The notes beneath the pieces were generated by a model. It was given only the letters and a program-made list of their open reading frames with translations. It searched no databases and was not told the origin of the DNA. From IMG/VR virus record IMGVR_UViG_3300035190_000666, positions 1 to 48,667 of that record: 48,667 nucleotides of DNA. One strand, 5' to 3'. Position 1 is the first letter of the stretch. Each line of letters begins with the position of its first letter. Origin of the DNA: a virus. The translations under genes and the position numbers were made by a program. Positions 39,309 to 48,322 of the stretch are shown here, piece after piece.

Positions 39309-40752
39309 ACTATTTAAAACTATTTTAACAATTGCCCTTTTATCTACACCTTCTATTGCTCATGCAAAGGGTGAAGAAACTACAACTAAACCTTATAAAA
39401 ATATTAAGCTTCAAACTAAAGATGGCGATATTATATACAAACTATTAGATAATTACCTTCCATCTTTGAATAGCTCTACTCAACGTATAAACAACAATGC
39501 TTTGTTATCTTTAGGCTACAGTGGACAAGGATACACTGTTGCTGTTGTTGATACTGGTGTTGACTTTAGTCATTCATTCTTAGCCGGCAAAAAAGCTGGC
39601 GAAGCATGTTTTACTGCTGCTAATTCATGTCCTAATGGAACCAATCAAATGATTGGTGATGGAGCTGCACGTCCTACTCATTGGCATGGTACTCATGTAG
39701 CTGGCATTGTTGCAGGATTTAATACTACAATGCGTGGTGTAGCACCTAGTTCTAAAATACTTGGTATCAATGTATTTGAAGCAGATCTTTCTGCCAACGA
39801 AGAAAGTATTATTGCTGCTTTAAAATATGTTAATTCTGTTCGTTCTAAATACAATATTGTTTCAGTTAATTTATCGCTTGGTACTAGCCGCATGTGGACT
39901 GGACCTTGCGATACTATTTCTCCAGAATTAACTACAATTATTCATACTCTTATTGCAAATAGAGTTGCAGTTGTAGCTGCTGCTGGTAATAGTTATTCAT
40001 ATGGAATGGCTAACCCAGCTTGTATTTCTGGAGTAACTAGCGTAGCTGCTACTTCTAGCACTGATGATAACGTTACAGAGTTTAGTAATATATCTAATTA
40101 TACTACTTTTGCTGCTCCTGGTTATCAAATTAATTCATCTGTTTCAGGTGGTGGTTACAAACAATCGTCTGGCACTTCTATGTCTACTCCTCACGTAGCA
40201 GGAGCAATTGCTTTATACAATTCTTTTAAGTCTGGATTGCCTGTTACTCAACAAGTTTCTAATCTTCAAGCTAATTGTCCTAAAGCTTATGATCCTCCTA
40301 CTAAAATTAGCGTATGTAGATTAGATTTCACTTATGTAGCAAGTGGTCAAGTTGTATCTCCTCCAGATACTACAGTTCCACCAGTTGATACCACTATTCC
40401 ATCCCCAACTACTACAGTTCCTTCTCCAGTAGTTACCACTCCTCCAACTACCACTCCACCTTTAGTGTATGGAACTATGTTGGGTAAACCTAGACTTAAC
40501 AGTATTCAGCATCATAAAAATAATTCTGTTTCAGTTAATTATACTGATCCTGTTTATGCTAAATCTTTAATAGCTAATTACTTATTAATTTGTGGTTCAA
40601 CCCAGTATACTTTTTCTCCAGTATCTGGGTTTACAAATCACACTTATGTAATTACTTTATTTGATTCAATATCTACTTCTTGTAGTTTGCGAGCAGTAGA
40701 TGCCAATGGCAACAATGGTCCAGCAACTCAGAATATACCTGTTTCTAAATAA
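39298..40752 (+). CDS. secreted subtilisin-like serine protease with C-terminal Thr/Pro linker and beta domain (484 aa)
   Basis: A signal peptide (KTILTIALLSTPSIAHAKG). The S8 catalytic triad is complete: Asp in VAVVDTGVDFSHS, His in HWHGTHVAGIVAG and Ser in SGTSMSTPHVAGAIA, with the oxyanion Asn in AAAGNSYSYG. The domain is followed by a Thr/Pro linker (VDTTIPSPTTTVPSPVV) and an immunoglobulin-like C-terminal domain. Host-type secreted proteases are rare in phages; it may act at the envelope, on virions or on surface proteins. Start chosen at MKNKLFKT, whose upstream GAAAGTAGCG is the only RBS. Confidence 0.9.
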   Translation: MKNKLFKTILTIALLSTPSIAHAKGEETTTKPYKNIKLQTKDGDIIYKLLDNYLPSLNSSTQRINNNALLSLGYSGQGYTVAVVDTGVDFSHSFLAGKKAGEACFTAANSCPNGTNQMIGDGAARPTHWHGTHVAGIVAGFNTTMRGVAPSSKILGINVFEADLSANEESIIAALKYVNSVRSKYNIVSVNLSLGTSRMWTGPCDTISPELTTIIHTLIANRVAVVAAAGNSYSYGMANPACISGVTSVAATSSTDDNVTEFSNISNYTTFAAPGYQINSSVSGGGYKQSSGTSMSTPHVAGAIALYNSFKSGLPVTQQVSNLQANCPKAYDPPTKISVCRLDFTYVASGQVVSPPDTTVPPVDTTIPSPTTTVPSPVVTTPPTTTPPLVYGTMLGKPRLNSIQHHKNNSVSVNYTDPVYAKSLIANYLLICGSTQYTFSPVSGFTNHTYVITLFDSISTSCSLRAVDANGNNGPATQNIPVSK

Positions 40753-40803
40753 TATATCTTATGCAAAATATAAGACACATTCTTCTTAATGAAAGATTAT
40801 ATC

Positions 40804-41265
40804 ATGATCAATGAATCAAGTGCTCTTGAAATATTTAAATTAATTCACAAAGGTGAATCAGATTATGCTTATGCATATGGTTTAAATATTGATGAAGATA
40901 ACACTGAACCTATTAGTCATCTTCAAATTAATAAATCTAAAGACATTTATGAAGTTCTTGAAAAAATTTCTAAAGATAGTTCTGGATTAATTTGGGATGC
41001 CATTGCAGTTACAACTCAAGGTTGGGCTGCCCCATTAGGTTCAAGTGAAGACTTAGATACTCCTCCATCTCAACATCCAGATAGAACTCGTGTGTTTCTT
41101 GTTTGTATTATTACAAACGAAAGAGATATACATTCTGTTATAAAAATTGAAGGAAAAGAACCAGTCTACGACAACTCCGGTACCGGAGCTTTAGCCGATG
41201 CATTACTAAATGTCTATCCGAAAGTAAAATTAAAAAATGAAAACAATAACCAATTTTACGTTTGA
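40804..41265 (+). CDS. hypothetical protein (153 aa)
   Basis: Start at MINESSALEIFKLIHKG with GAAAG 7 bases upstream; a longer reading starts at 40,789 without an RBS. A mixed fold with SSGLIWDAIAVTTQGWAAP and RTRVFLVCIITNERD. Unknown. Overlaps the next gene. Confidence 0.65.
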   Translation: MINESSALEIFKLIHKGESDYAYAYGLNIDEDNTEPISHLQINKSKDIYEVLEKISKDSSGLIWDAIAVTTQGWAAPLGSSEDLDTPPSQHPDRTRVFLVCIITNERDIHSVIKIEGKEPVYDNSGTGALADALLNVYPKVKLKNENNNQFYV

Positions 41266-41488
41266 TAATAATTTTAATTATTCTTTTAGTTCTATTAAAG
41301 AATCTTTAAAGCGAAAAGAAACTAAAGTCTTTGCACTAGTTTCTCATTGGGCTGCTGGTCTAGTTGTAGATCTTTTTACTTTTATCGTATTAGTATTATC
41401 AACTCAATACCTCCTATCATTAGCCGTATTGCTTTTAATTGCTTATCATACATACGCAGTGGTTGGAACTGTTCAAGAACTATTTTAA
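41237..41488 (+). CDS. two-span membrane protein (83 aa)
   Basis: MKTITNFTFDNNFNYSFSS, then VSHWAAGLVVDLFTFIVLV and LSLAVLLLIAYHTYAVVGT, two transmembrane helices. Its first 29 bases overlap the upstream gene. Unknown. Confidence 0.62.
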   Translation: MKTITNFTFDNNFNYSFSSIKESLKRKETKVFALVSHWAAGLVVDLFTFIVLVLSTQYLLSLAVLLLIAYHTYAVVGTVQELF

Positions 41489-41496
41489 GGAAACTT

Positions 41497-42135
41497 ATGT
41501 TTACAGTAAAAAATATTGATCTTAGTCCATTAAAAGAATTTGTTAAAAATCCAGATAAACATGTAGATGCTTTTGTTTCTACTTTTGAACAAACTGTACA
41601 ACAAGCTGGATCAGATAGCTTTGCACCTATGCTAACAATATTTAAAGATTTAGAAAATATAGAAATAACTATTCAATGCAGAGATTATAAAGATAAAGAT
41701 GATATGTACAAATCTCTTAATGAGATGCTTCAATTCTTTTCTGCTACAGATGCTCATAGTTTTATTTTTGCTATGGACATTCGTCAAACAGTTTACTCTC
41801 AAGATAATCCAGATACTAAAAAGTCAGGGCCTGTAGATGCTCTCAGTTTAACCTTTGCTTCAAATGATTCTTCAGGTATGTTAATCATGCCTTATGAAAT
41901 CATTGATGGCAATGTTGTTTGGGATATAGATAAATTCCAATTAACAAGCTTAGCTGATGGAGATCCATCTGAATCTTATCAAGGTGAAATTGCTGAACTA
42001 TTTTATTTGATGACTCATTTAGATGGTCCTTTATTTACTCCAGCTCAACTGTTAAACTTCTATAACTTTAAAGGTTATAATTTTACTTTTCCCGATCAAT
42101 CGTATGCTCAAAGAGTTACTAAGGTAGAACTTTAA
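41497..42135 (+). CDS. hypothetical protein (212 aa)
   Basis: MFTVKNIDLSPLKEFVKNP with AAGGAAACTT upstream. Soluble, acidic alpha/beta protein (FKDLENIEITIQCRDYKDK; SFIFAMDIRQTVYSQ). Shares the style of the 153-aa gene two places upstream. Unknown. Confidence 0.66.
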   Translation: MFTVKNIDLSPLKEFVKNPDKHVDAFVSTFEQTVQQAGSDSFAPMLTIFKDLENIEITIQCRDYKDKDDMYKSLNEMLQFFSATDAHSFIFAMDIRQTVYSQDNPDTKKSGPVDALSLTFASNDSSGMLIMPYEIIDGNVVWDIDKFQLTSLADGDPSESYQGEIAELFYLMTHLDGPLFTPAQLLNFYNFKGYNFTFPDQSYAQRVTKVEL

Positions 42136-42297
42136 ATGAAACTTAAAAAAGAAAAAACAAACAATATAAAAGAAGTTTATATGTTTGACAAAGAAACTAA
42201 ACTTAAAAACGTTGTTGTCTCTAACGAAGACCCTTATGATAAATTATTTTCTTCTACTAAAGAAGAAGTTTGGTATTCCGATACATTCGATTTTTAA
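42136..42297 (+). CDS. small Lys-rich protein (53 aa)
   Basis: MKLKKEKTNNIKEVYMFDK. The ATG begins directly after the previous stop. Basic N-terminus, acidic C-terminus (KEEVWYSDTFDF). Precedes the helicase gene by 12 bases. Unknown. Confidence 0.55.
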   Translation: MKLKKEKTNNIKEVYMFDKETKLKNVVVSNEDPYDKLFSSTKEEVWYSDTFDF

Positions 42298-42309
42298 CGA
42301 AAGACTATT

Positions 42310-43989
42310 GTGGAACTAAGACCTTATCAACAAGAAGCTCTTGCTTCAATGCTTGAAGCTGAATCAAATGGTATTAACAAACAGTTAATTGTTTTGCCAA
42401 CAGGTGCAGGTAAAACTGTACTGTTTGCACAGCTTCCAATTATTCGCAAAGAATCATTGCCAATGCTAGTGCTTGCTCATAGGTCTGAACTTTTAATTCA
42501 AGCTAAAGATAAGATTGAAACAATCAACAAAGATTTATCTGTAGGCATTGAACAAGCTGATAATAAGGCTGGTTATGTAGATGTTGTTGTTGCTTCTGTT
42601 CCAACTCTTGGTAGAGAATCTTCTTCTCGTATTGAAAAGTATCCTAAAAATTATTTTAAAACTATTGTAGTTGATGAAGCTCATCATGCTGCAGCGCCAT
42701 CATACCGTAGGATATTAGATTATTTTACACCTGAACTTTTATTAGGCGTTACAGCAACTCCTCAACGATCAGACTCTGTTAGACTTATTGATGTCTTTCA
42801 AGAGATCGTATACTATAAGTCTATACAGGATTTAATTAAAGAAGGCTGGCTTAGCCCTTTAGTTGGATACAGAGTAAAAACATCAACCGATATTTCAGAT
42901 GTGGAGATACAAAATGGCGAATATAAACAAGACCAACTCATTGAAGCTATTGATAATCCTGGTCGTAACAACAGTATTGTTACTGCCTATAACGATTTGG
43001 CGAATGCTAAGAAAACCGTCGTTTTCGCCGCTGGAGTCGATCACGCAGGACACCTTGAAGAAGCCTTTAGAAAAAACGGGTCCTCGGTACGAGTAATAAT
43101 AGGTACAACTCCAGAGGAGGAACGCCGACAAATACTGTCGGACTTCAAATCTGGCGCGGTAACCGTTCTCGTTAACGTAGGAGTATTAACTGAAGGCTTT
43201 GATGAGCCAAGTATTGAAGCTATTATCTTAGCTAAGCCTACTAGATCATCTCTTCTTTATACTCAAATTGTAGGACGTGGTACACGTTTATTTGAAGGTA
43301 AAGAACACTGCATGATTATTGATATTGCAGATACCACTAGAGGTAAAAAGCCTATTGGTTTACCTACTCTTTTAGGTATGCCAGCTGAATTTGATTTGCA
43401 AGGTCAATCATTAACTGACATTGCTGATGAATTTGAAAAGCTTAAAGAGACTGCTCCTGGTGAAGCTTCTAGTGTTCTTAACATGGAAGACATCACAAAT
43501 GCATACAAAAGAATTGATTTGTTTATGCCTCCACCTCCGAACCCAGCTGTGCTTGAATATTCTACATTCATCTGGTCTGAAGTTGGAGAAGATAGATTCT
43601 ATTTGAACACTAATAGTTTTGAATCTTTTCATATTTATTGCGACACTCTTGGAAGATGGACAGCTGAATGCCACATTCGTTCAGGTGCTAATGTAAATAT
43701 TCATGTTATTGGTCGCGGTCAAAGTATGAGATCTGTCTTTGCTGGTGCTGACAAATGGATTATGGAAAATAGATCTACATCTCTTCCATTGATAGATGCA
43801 ACAGCTGTTTGGAGAGCAGATGCTCCAACGGACAAGCAACAAAAACTTCTTAAAAGAATTGGTGTACCAATCACTAATACAATGACCAAAGGTATGGCTA
43901 GTCAAATTATTTCTAAATGGATGGAAAGACCTGAGAATAAAAGACCAGCTTGGCTTGAAAATAAAATTAAACAAAACAAAAGGTGGTAA
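42310..43989 (+). CDS. superfamily 2 DEAH-box helicase (559 aa, GTG start)
   Basis: An ATP-driven nucleic-acid helicase. Seen in order: Q-like MELRPYQQEAL, Walker A VLPTGAGKTVLF (I), VVDEAHHAAAPSYRRIL (II, DEAH), GVTATPQRSD (III), TVVFAAGVDHAGHLEEAF (IV), NVGVLTEGFDEPSIEAIILA (V) and QIVGRGTRLFEGKEHCMIID (VI). The C-terminal ~170 residues form a further domain (FYLNTNSFESFHIYCDTLG). Architecture matches phage SF2/UvsW- or RadD-like helicases used in recombination and replication restart, a likely partner for RecA. Confidence 0.9.
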   Translation: MELRPYQQEALASMLEAESNGINKQLIVLPTGAGKTVLFAQLPIIRKESLPMLVLAHRSELLIQAKDKIETINKDLSVGIEQADNKAGYVDVVVASVPTLGRESSSRIEKYPKNYFKTIVVDEAHHAAAPSYRRILDYFTPELLLGVTATPQRSDSVRLIDVFQEIVYYKSIQDLIKEGWLSPLVGYRVKTSTDISDVEIQNGEYKQDQLIEAIDNPGRNNSIVTAYNDLANAKKTVVFAAGVDHAGHLEEAFRKNGSSVRVIIGTTPEEERRQILSDFKSGAVTVLVNVGVLTEGFDEPSIEAIILAKPTRSSLLYTQIVGRGTRLFEGKEHCMIIDIADTTRGKKPIGLPTLLGMPAEFDLQGQSLTDIADEFEKLKETAPGEASSVLNMEDITNAYKRIDLFMPPPPNPAVLEYSTFIWSEVGEDRFYLNTNSFESFHIYCDTLGRWTAECHIRSGANVNIHVIGRGQSMRSVFAGADKWIMENRSTSLPLIDATAVWRADAPTDKQQKLLKRIGVPITNTMTKGMASQIISKWMERPENKRPAWLENKIKQNKRW

Positions 43990-43995
43990 ATTCTC

Positions 43996-44373
43996 ATGAA
44001 TGAATATCCATCAGATTATCCTCGTCATGGCTTTCACATGTGTCATGGTTGTGGATCTATGGCTCCTCATCATACTCAAAAAGAACTTCCAGATAATGGA
44101 TGGGTATTCAATATTAATAATTTCGGATATTATGCCGGCTTTACAGATCCAATCGGTGACCCAGAACAAATAGTAAGATTATGTCACGACTGCATTGTAA
44201 AGTTTTTAGATACTTTTCCTTTACTCAGTGTGCTAGTAGGTAAAGGTGGACACAGCCCAAACGGTCCAAATGAAAAACCATGCTGTCAATATGCGTGGAA
44301 AGCTGAATCAATTGGCTCAAGCACCATAACCTATTTAGCTTCAGACGATGCTGAATCATGGGAGATTATGTAA
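43996..44373 (+). CDS. Cys/His-rich hypothetical protein (125 aa)
   Basis: MNEYPSDYPRHGFHMCHGC with GGTGGTAAATTCTC upstream. MCHGCG..H and RLCHDCIVKF give two Cys pairs, with CC later (EKPCCQYAW); a probable zinc-binding module. Follows the helicase by 6 bases. Unknown. Confidence 0.66.
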   Translation: MNEYPSDYPRHGFHMCHGCGSMAPHHTQKELPDNGWVFNINNFGYYAGFTDPIGDPEQIVRLCHDCIVKFLDTFPLLSVLVGKGGHSPNGPNEKPCCQYAWKAESIGSSTITYLASDDAESWEIM

Positions 44374-44375
44374 TA

Positions 44376-44588
44376 ATGTTATGCCCACGTTGTACTTTAA
44401 ATTTAATACCTACTAATGATGCGCCAGGTGCATATCCTGGAGCTATGTCAAGAGCAGATAATAAAACAGAGATATGTTCATTCTGCGGATATGATGAAGC
44501 TGTTAAACAATTCTTTGGTTCTGATGTTCAGTCTAAAGATTTATGGCCTATACCAATCGATCAATTTATGTTAGGAAAACTAAAATGA
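44376..44588 (+). CDS. zinc-ribbon protein (70 aa)
   Basis: MLCPRCTLNLIPTNDAPG and ICSFCGYDEAVKQ: two CxxC pairs about 30 apart, a zinc ribbon. The start is chosen close to the upstream stop. The stop overlaps the next start (ATGA). Zinc ribbons recur in this phage (14,568; 19,086; 48,504). Confidence 0.66.
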   Translation: MLCPRCTLNLIPTNDAPGAYPGAMSRADNKTEICSFCGYDEAVKQFFGSDVQSKDLWPIPIDQFMLGKLK

Positions 44589-45388
44589 AAAATAAAATTA
44601 AACTATCTTTAATTACAACAGCCTTGTTAATTGGTTCTTTATCTTTTCCAGCAATTTCACTTGCTAATAATCAAGAGCCTATTCTTATAGAAATAAAAGA
44701 TACTGATATTGGTACTGCTGCATACGAACAGCTTATTAGTCACGGTAATGGCGGTCATGCTGCCATTGGTGCTATACTAGGTAATGCCCAAAGTATGTCT
44801 TCAAACCCAGGTATCGGCTTTAGTATTGGTTCCGGGGGCAATGGTTATCGGCCTTCTATTATTATCGCCGTATGGACTGATCAATCGTTTAGTGCCTCTA
44901 CTGGATTGGCTACTATTAAATCTCACTTTAATGTACCTGGCAATCCAGTAACTACTAATGGTGATTGCGCGATTGCTTGTGATGGCACAACTCAAGTAGA
45001 AGAAGTAGTTACAACTACTACAATTGCACCTACTACAACTATTGCAGTTACGCCTATAACTACTACTACAACTGTTGCGCCTACAACAACATTGCCAGAA
45101 GTTGTAGCACCAACACAGGTATCTCAATCACCGCAAACAACCCAGCCAGAACCAGTACAATCGCAACCACAGCCAATAGTGCATAATACAGAACCGTATA
45201 CAGTTCCCACAACAACCACAACAACAGTTGTCGAAACTGTAAACGTCTCTTCAGCATACGCCTCATTTGTTTTATCAGAAGAATTAATTAGTTCTATTAG
45301 TAAGCCTAAGGTTATTAAACCTAAGTTCATTAAACCTAAGGTCATTAAAAGTAACAAAGCAAAAAAAGTTTTAACCAAAATAAAATAA
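44585..45388 (+). CDS. secreted Thr-rich protein (267 aa)
   Basis: A signal peptide (KLSLITTALLIGSLSFPAIS, then LANNQ). A folded N-terminal ~110 residues (QLISHGNGGHAAIGAILGN; PSIIIAVWTDQSFSASTG) reads like a CAP or lysozyme-like fold but is not recognised. Then a long Thr/Val/Pro linker (VVTTTTIAPTTTIAVTPIT) and a basic C-terminus with repeats KPKVIKPKFIKPK. The basic tail could bind the cell surface. Secretion suggests an envelope function. Confidence 0.7.
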   Translation: MKNKIKLSLITTALLIGSLSFPAISLANNQEPILIEIKDTDIGTAAYEQLISHGNGGHAAIGAILGNAQSMSSNPGIGFSIGSGGNGYRPSIIIAVWTDQSFSASTGLATIKSHFNVPGNPVTTNGDCAIACDGTTQVEEVVTTTTIAPTTTIAVTPITTTTTVAPTTTLPEVVAPTQVSQSPQTTQPEPVQSQPQPIVHNTEPYTVPTTTTTTVVETVNVSSAYASFVLSEELISSISKPKVIKPKFIKPKVIKSNKAKKVLTKIK

Positions 45389-45411
45389 CCAATTAAGTAG
45401 GAGATTCTACT

Positions 45412-45759
45412 ATGCCCCCATTAAAAAAGCAAAATAAAATAGCAATTGCAGATAAGCGTACTCCAGATGAAATTGCTATTCAATCAGCAATGACTTCTCA
45501 TTACAATATTCTTACTCCTATGTATAAAGCTGAACATATTCGTGTTAAAAATCCTTTAACTACACGAGATCATTTATTTAGCGTAACTGATCCTGCTTTT
45601 TATGATATGTTTTATGAGCTTGCTCAGCTTGGATTAAAAGACAAGATGATGTTAGAGATTGAAACTTTTGCAGCAAATATTGATCCTGATTGGCAAGCTG
45701 TTTATTCAACTTTGCAAAGTTACTTTAAGGGCATGGACGAAGCTAATGAGATTGCTTAA
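45412..45759 (+). CDS. hypothetical protein (115 aa)
   Basis: MPPLKKQNKIAIADKRTPD with AGGAGATTCTACT upstream. Helical, with a Met/Tyr-rich middle (FYDMFYELAQLGLKDKMML). Its end overlaps the next gene's start. Unknown. Confidence 0.64.
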   Translation: MPPLKKQNKIAIADKRTPDEIAIQSAMTSHYNILTPMYKAEHIRVKNPLTTRDHLFSVTDPAFYDMFYELAQLGLKDKMMLEIETFAANIDPDWQAVYSTLQSYFKGMDEANEIA

Positions 45760-45967
45760 GTCATTAGTTTTTCGCAATATTCAACACGCTAGAACAAGAC
45801 GATCTGAAGTATTAGAAAATGATACTTCAACTGTTCGTTATTGGGATGGCTACATTAGTGCTTTAGAATCTATAGTTCATGTATTGCCAGATGAAGAGGA
45901 AGAGTGTGAAGAAATCTTACAAGCCAGACAAAGCCCAACTTCGTCAGATAATCCCACCACCTCTTGA
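45746..45967 (+). CDS. hypothetical protein (73 aa)
   Basis: MRLLKSLVFRNIQHARTRR, then RYWDGYISALESIVHVLPD and a Ser/Thr tail. The YWDGY-x-x-AL-(x)7-LP motif recurs in the 139-aa gene at 46,370 (YYWDGYVEALDYAIDFLPN), so the two are related. Overlaps both neighbours. Confidence 0.6.
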   Translation: MRLLKSLVFRNIQHARTRRSEVLENDTSTVRYWDGYISALESIVHVLPDEEEECEEILQARQSPTSSDNPTTS

Positions 45968-46130
45968 GGCTCGTAATAAAATATTAGATTTATTTTATAA
46001 AGAGCAAGATGAAATTGGATATGTAGAAGCAATTGTTAAATATAAACAACTGATGCATGAATTATACAAAAGATATAATCCTTGGATGAGACCTGTTTAT
46101 ATAAACGAATACAATTGGTTTAAATATTAA
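45906..46130 (+). CDS. hypothetical protein (74 aa, GTG start)
   Basis: VKKSYKPDKAQLRQIIPPP (GTG as Met; GAGGAAGA upstream), then KYKQLMHELYKRYNPWMRP. Helical and basic. Nested in the end of the 73-aa gene in another frame. The stop overlaps the next minus-strand gene. Confidence 0.55.
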   Translation: MKKSYKPDKAQLRQIIPPPLEARNKILDLFYKEQDEIGYVEAIVKYKQLMHELYKRYNPWMRPVYINEYNWFKY

Positions 46131-46291
46131 TTAAATCTACGTGGTTCTTTAATTGCATCCCAGTACATTTGCCCAACACGATCTTCGTATCTTTTTGGCG
46201 TACTGTCATAATGGTAATTGTTTACTGCTTTCATAACAAATTTATGAAATATTGTCGCTATTGTGATGAGGATTAAGAGTGTTATTATCAT
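46127..46291 (-). CDS. small membrane protein on the opposite strand (54 aa)
   Basis: MIITLLILITIATIFHKFV is a transmembrane helix; the tail has PKRYEDRVGQMYWDAIKEP. The only gene on the minus strand in the right third. Its stop overlaps the plus-strand stop at 46,130. A TATATAAG-like box upstream on the minus strand could be its promoter. Unknown. Confidence 0.6.
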   Translation of the reverse strand: MIITLLILITIATIFHKFVMKAVNNYHYDSTPKRYEDRVGQMYWDAIKEPRRFN

Positions 46292-46369
46292 ACTTATATA
46301 GTATCATACTATCACGTTACGTGAACCTACTAATCAGTAGTATCTCTAAAATAGATAGGAGCCATCGTT

Positions 46370-46789
46370 ATGTCAGAACCTAAAAACATTAATGTTAACA
46401 TACCCAATGTAATATCTTGGTTTGAAGAATCTGAACAATGCATGTTGCACAATCACGCTGAGATTATACCTACTACTAAAAGTGTTACGCTTGATTTAAT
46501 AGATAAAATAAAACATGCATCTATGACCAATAGTGATTATGATGCGATTGTTTTAAAAGAATCAATTGAAACACTTCGTAAAGTTGTACAAAGTTCTTAT
46601 GATAAACCTTTATCTAATTCTTTTGACGAAATTCATGATTATGTAAATGTAATTTCTCAAAAAACTTTAATGGCAGAAGCTCAAAGATCACTAGCAGAAG
46701 CTGATGGCAGTAGTGATTATTACTACTGGGACGGTTATGTCGAAGCATTAGATTATGCTATTGATTTCTTGCCAAACTACAACAACTAA
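46370..46789 (+). CDS. hypothetical protein (139 aa)
   Basis: MSEPKNINVNIPNVISWFE with AGGAGCCATCGTT upstream. Acidic and helical. It ends YYWDGYVEALDYAIDFLPN, the motif shared with the 73-aa gene at 45,746. Unknown. Confidence 0.64.
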   Translation: MSEPKNINVNIPNVISWFEESEQCMLHNHAEIIPTTKSVTLDLIDKIKHASMTNSDYDAIVLKESIETLRKVVQSSYDKPLSNSFDEIHDYVNVISQKTLMAEAQRSLAEADGSSDYYYWDGYVEALDYAIDFLPNYNN

Positions 46790-46817
46790 GGGCAATTATT
46801 CGAAAGTAAAAATAATT

Positions 46818-47699
46818 ATGTTAATTAAAAATATTTTTATAGATTTATTTAATCGTTATTGGTATACAATTTCTAAATTTAAATTAGCAAAACCTAAATT
46901 TTATAAATTTTATTCTTTCTTTTTTTTATTTCTTGTTTATAGTTATATACCTTTTTTGTTAATAGTTTCTACTTTAAGTGATAATAAAAATATTTTTATT
47001 TTTAATTTAATACTTATATTTTTATTGACTCCTGTTCCAGGGTTTAATGGAGAAGGAGTTGTACCATTAATTCTTTGGGTATTTATTTATTTTCCATTTG
47101 CTGCTCTCTCTGCTGGTCTCTTTGCTGCTGTTTGGCCTTTAATTGTTGTTGGAGTATTTTTTGTAATATATATGTTGTTTAAAAGATTTTTTAAACAATA
47201 TCAAATTCGAAATACTTTTGATGCTTGGGCTGATGAAGGTGTTCGTCGTTCAATAAACTCAAGAGGTTATTATTACGACAATGATCAATATATACATTAT
47301 CAAATTATATGTCCATCTTATCTTAATCAAATAAAATCTTATTTTAACTATTTAAAGTCATCTAATCTTTCTTTAATATTTAATTTTAAACTTATCAATC
47401 AATATGATAATTATTCTTTTTATCCTGTTTTTTTTTCTAAAGTTTACAATTGGGAAAATATTAAATATACTACTGATTATATTAAATTTGTAAATTTAGC
47501 TAACGTAAGAGCTGAAATAAGCAAACTTTATATTTTATTTACTTCATCAGATAGAATATCTTTTAGCAGATTTGATCAAAACTATTTTCAAGAAAGATTT
47601 TTAACCACTAATCTTTCTGTTGATGAAGATCTTTTTAATGCTAAAGAGTATCTTCAACATTTATTAATTTTTAAAACTAAGAAAGAAAAGGAAAATTAA
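46818..47699 (+). CDS. multi-pass membrane protein, extremely AT-rich (293 aa)
   Basis: The N-terminal half has about five hydrophobic spans (FFFLFLVYSYIPFLLIVST; IFIFNLILIFLLTPVPGF; VPLILWVFIYFPFAALSAG; LIVVGVFFVIYMLFKRFF). The C-terminal half is soluble, aromatic and Asn/Tyr-rich. Base composition is visibly more AT-rich than neighbours, which may mark a recent acquisition. The start is chosen at MLIKNIFIDLF. Unknown. Confidence 0.62.
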   Translation: MLIKNIFIDLFNRYWYTISKFKLAKPKFYKFYSFFFLFLVYSYIPFLLIVSTLSDNKNIFIFNLILIFLLTPVPGFNGEGVVPLILWVFIYFPFAALSAGLFAAVWPLIVVGVFFVIYMLFKRFFKQYQIRNTFDAWADEGVRRSINSRGYYYDNDQYIHYQIICPSYLNQIKSYFNYLKSSNLSLIFNFKLINQYDNYSFYPVFFSKVYNWENIKYTTDYIKFVNLANVRAEISKLYILFTSSDRISFSRFDQNYFQERFLTTNLSVDEDLFNAKEYLQHLLIFKTKKEKEN

Positions 47700-47700
47700 A

Positions 47701-48075
47701 ATGGAACAAGCAACAATAATATATTTAGGTTCATTGATTATTTTATCATTTTCAATTTTAATACTTGTATTTAAAAACTTAAATGATAAAAAAAAATTTA
47801 AACTTATGGAATTTACACATAATTCTGCACTAGATAGTTATAAAGTTTATGAACTTTCAAAAACTCAAATGGATCAAGATTATGAAATTAAACTTAAGCA
47901 ACTTGAATATGATAACTCTATTAAAGATAGAGATTTTATGATGACTGTTACCAAAGAAGAACGTGACTATATGCTTAGACAACGTGAACTCGATATTAAG
48001 GAACATAAAAATTCAAATCAACTTATGGATGTAATAAAAGAAAATAAAGATGTTCAATTTAGAATTAAAAATTAA
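47701..48075 (+). CDS. membrane-anchored coiled-coil protein (124 aa)
   Basis: N-terminal transmembrane helix (IIYLGSLIILSFSILILVF), then a long charged helix (YELSKTQMDQDYEIKLKQL; KEERDYMLRQRELDIKEHK) typical of a coiled coil. Starts one base after the previous stop. Unknown; a spanin-like or membrane-scaffold role is conceivable. Confidence 0.64.
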   Translation: MEQATIIYLGSLIILSFSILILVFKNLNDKKKFKLMEFTHNSALDSYKVYELSKTQMDQDYEIKLKQLEYDNSIKDRDFMMTVTKEERDYMLRQRELDIKEHKNSNQLMDVIKENKDVQFRIKN

Positions 48076-48087
48076 TATAAAATCTAG

Positions 48088-48160
<73 letters not shown>

Positions 48161-48175
48161 CTAAAAGGAGATTAT

Positions 48176-48322
48176 ATGCGTAAAATAAATGGTAAAAAGT
48201 TGCGTAAAAAATTAGAAAAACTTATTCCTACTTCTTCATTTGGTGAAGATAATGAAGGTCAAGTTATTATTTACACAGGTTTAAAAGAAACAAAAGACGG
48301 AAACTATAAGGATTTATCATGA
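48176..48322 (+). CDS. small basic protein (48 aa)
   Basis: MRKINGKKLRKKLEKLIPT; Lys-rich helix then a short beta part. AAAAGGAGATTAT precedes the ATG. The stop overlaps the next start (ATGA). Follows the tRNA directly. Unknown. Confidence 0.58.
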   Translation: MRKINGKKLRKKLEKLIPTSSFGEDNEGQVIIYTGLKETKDGNYKDLS

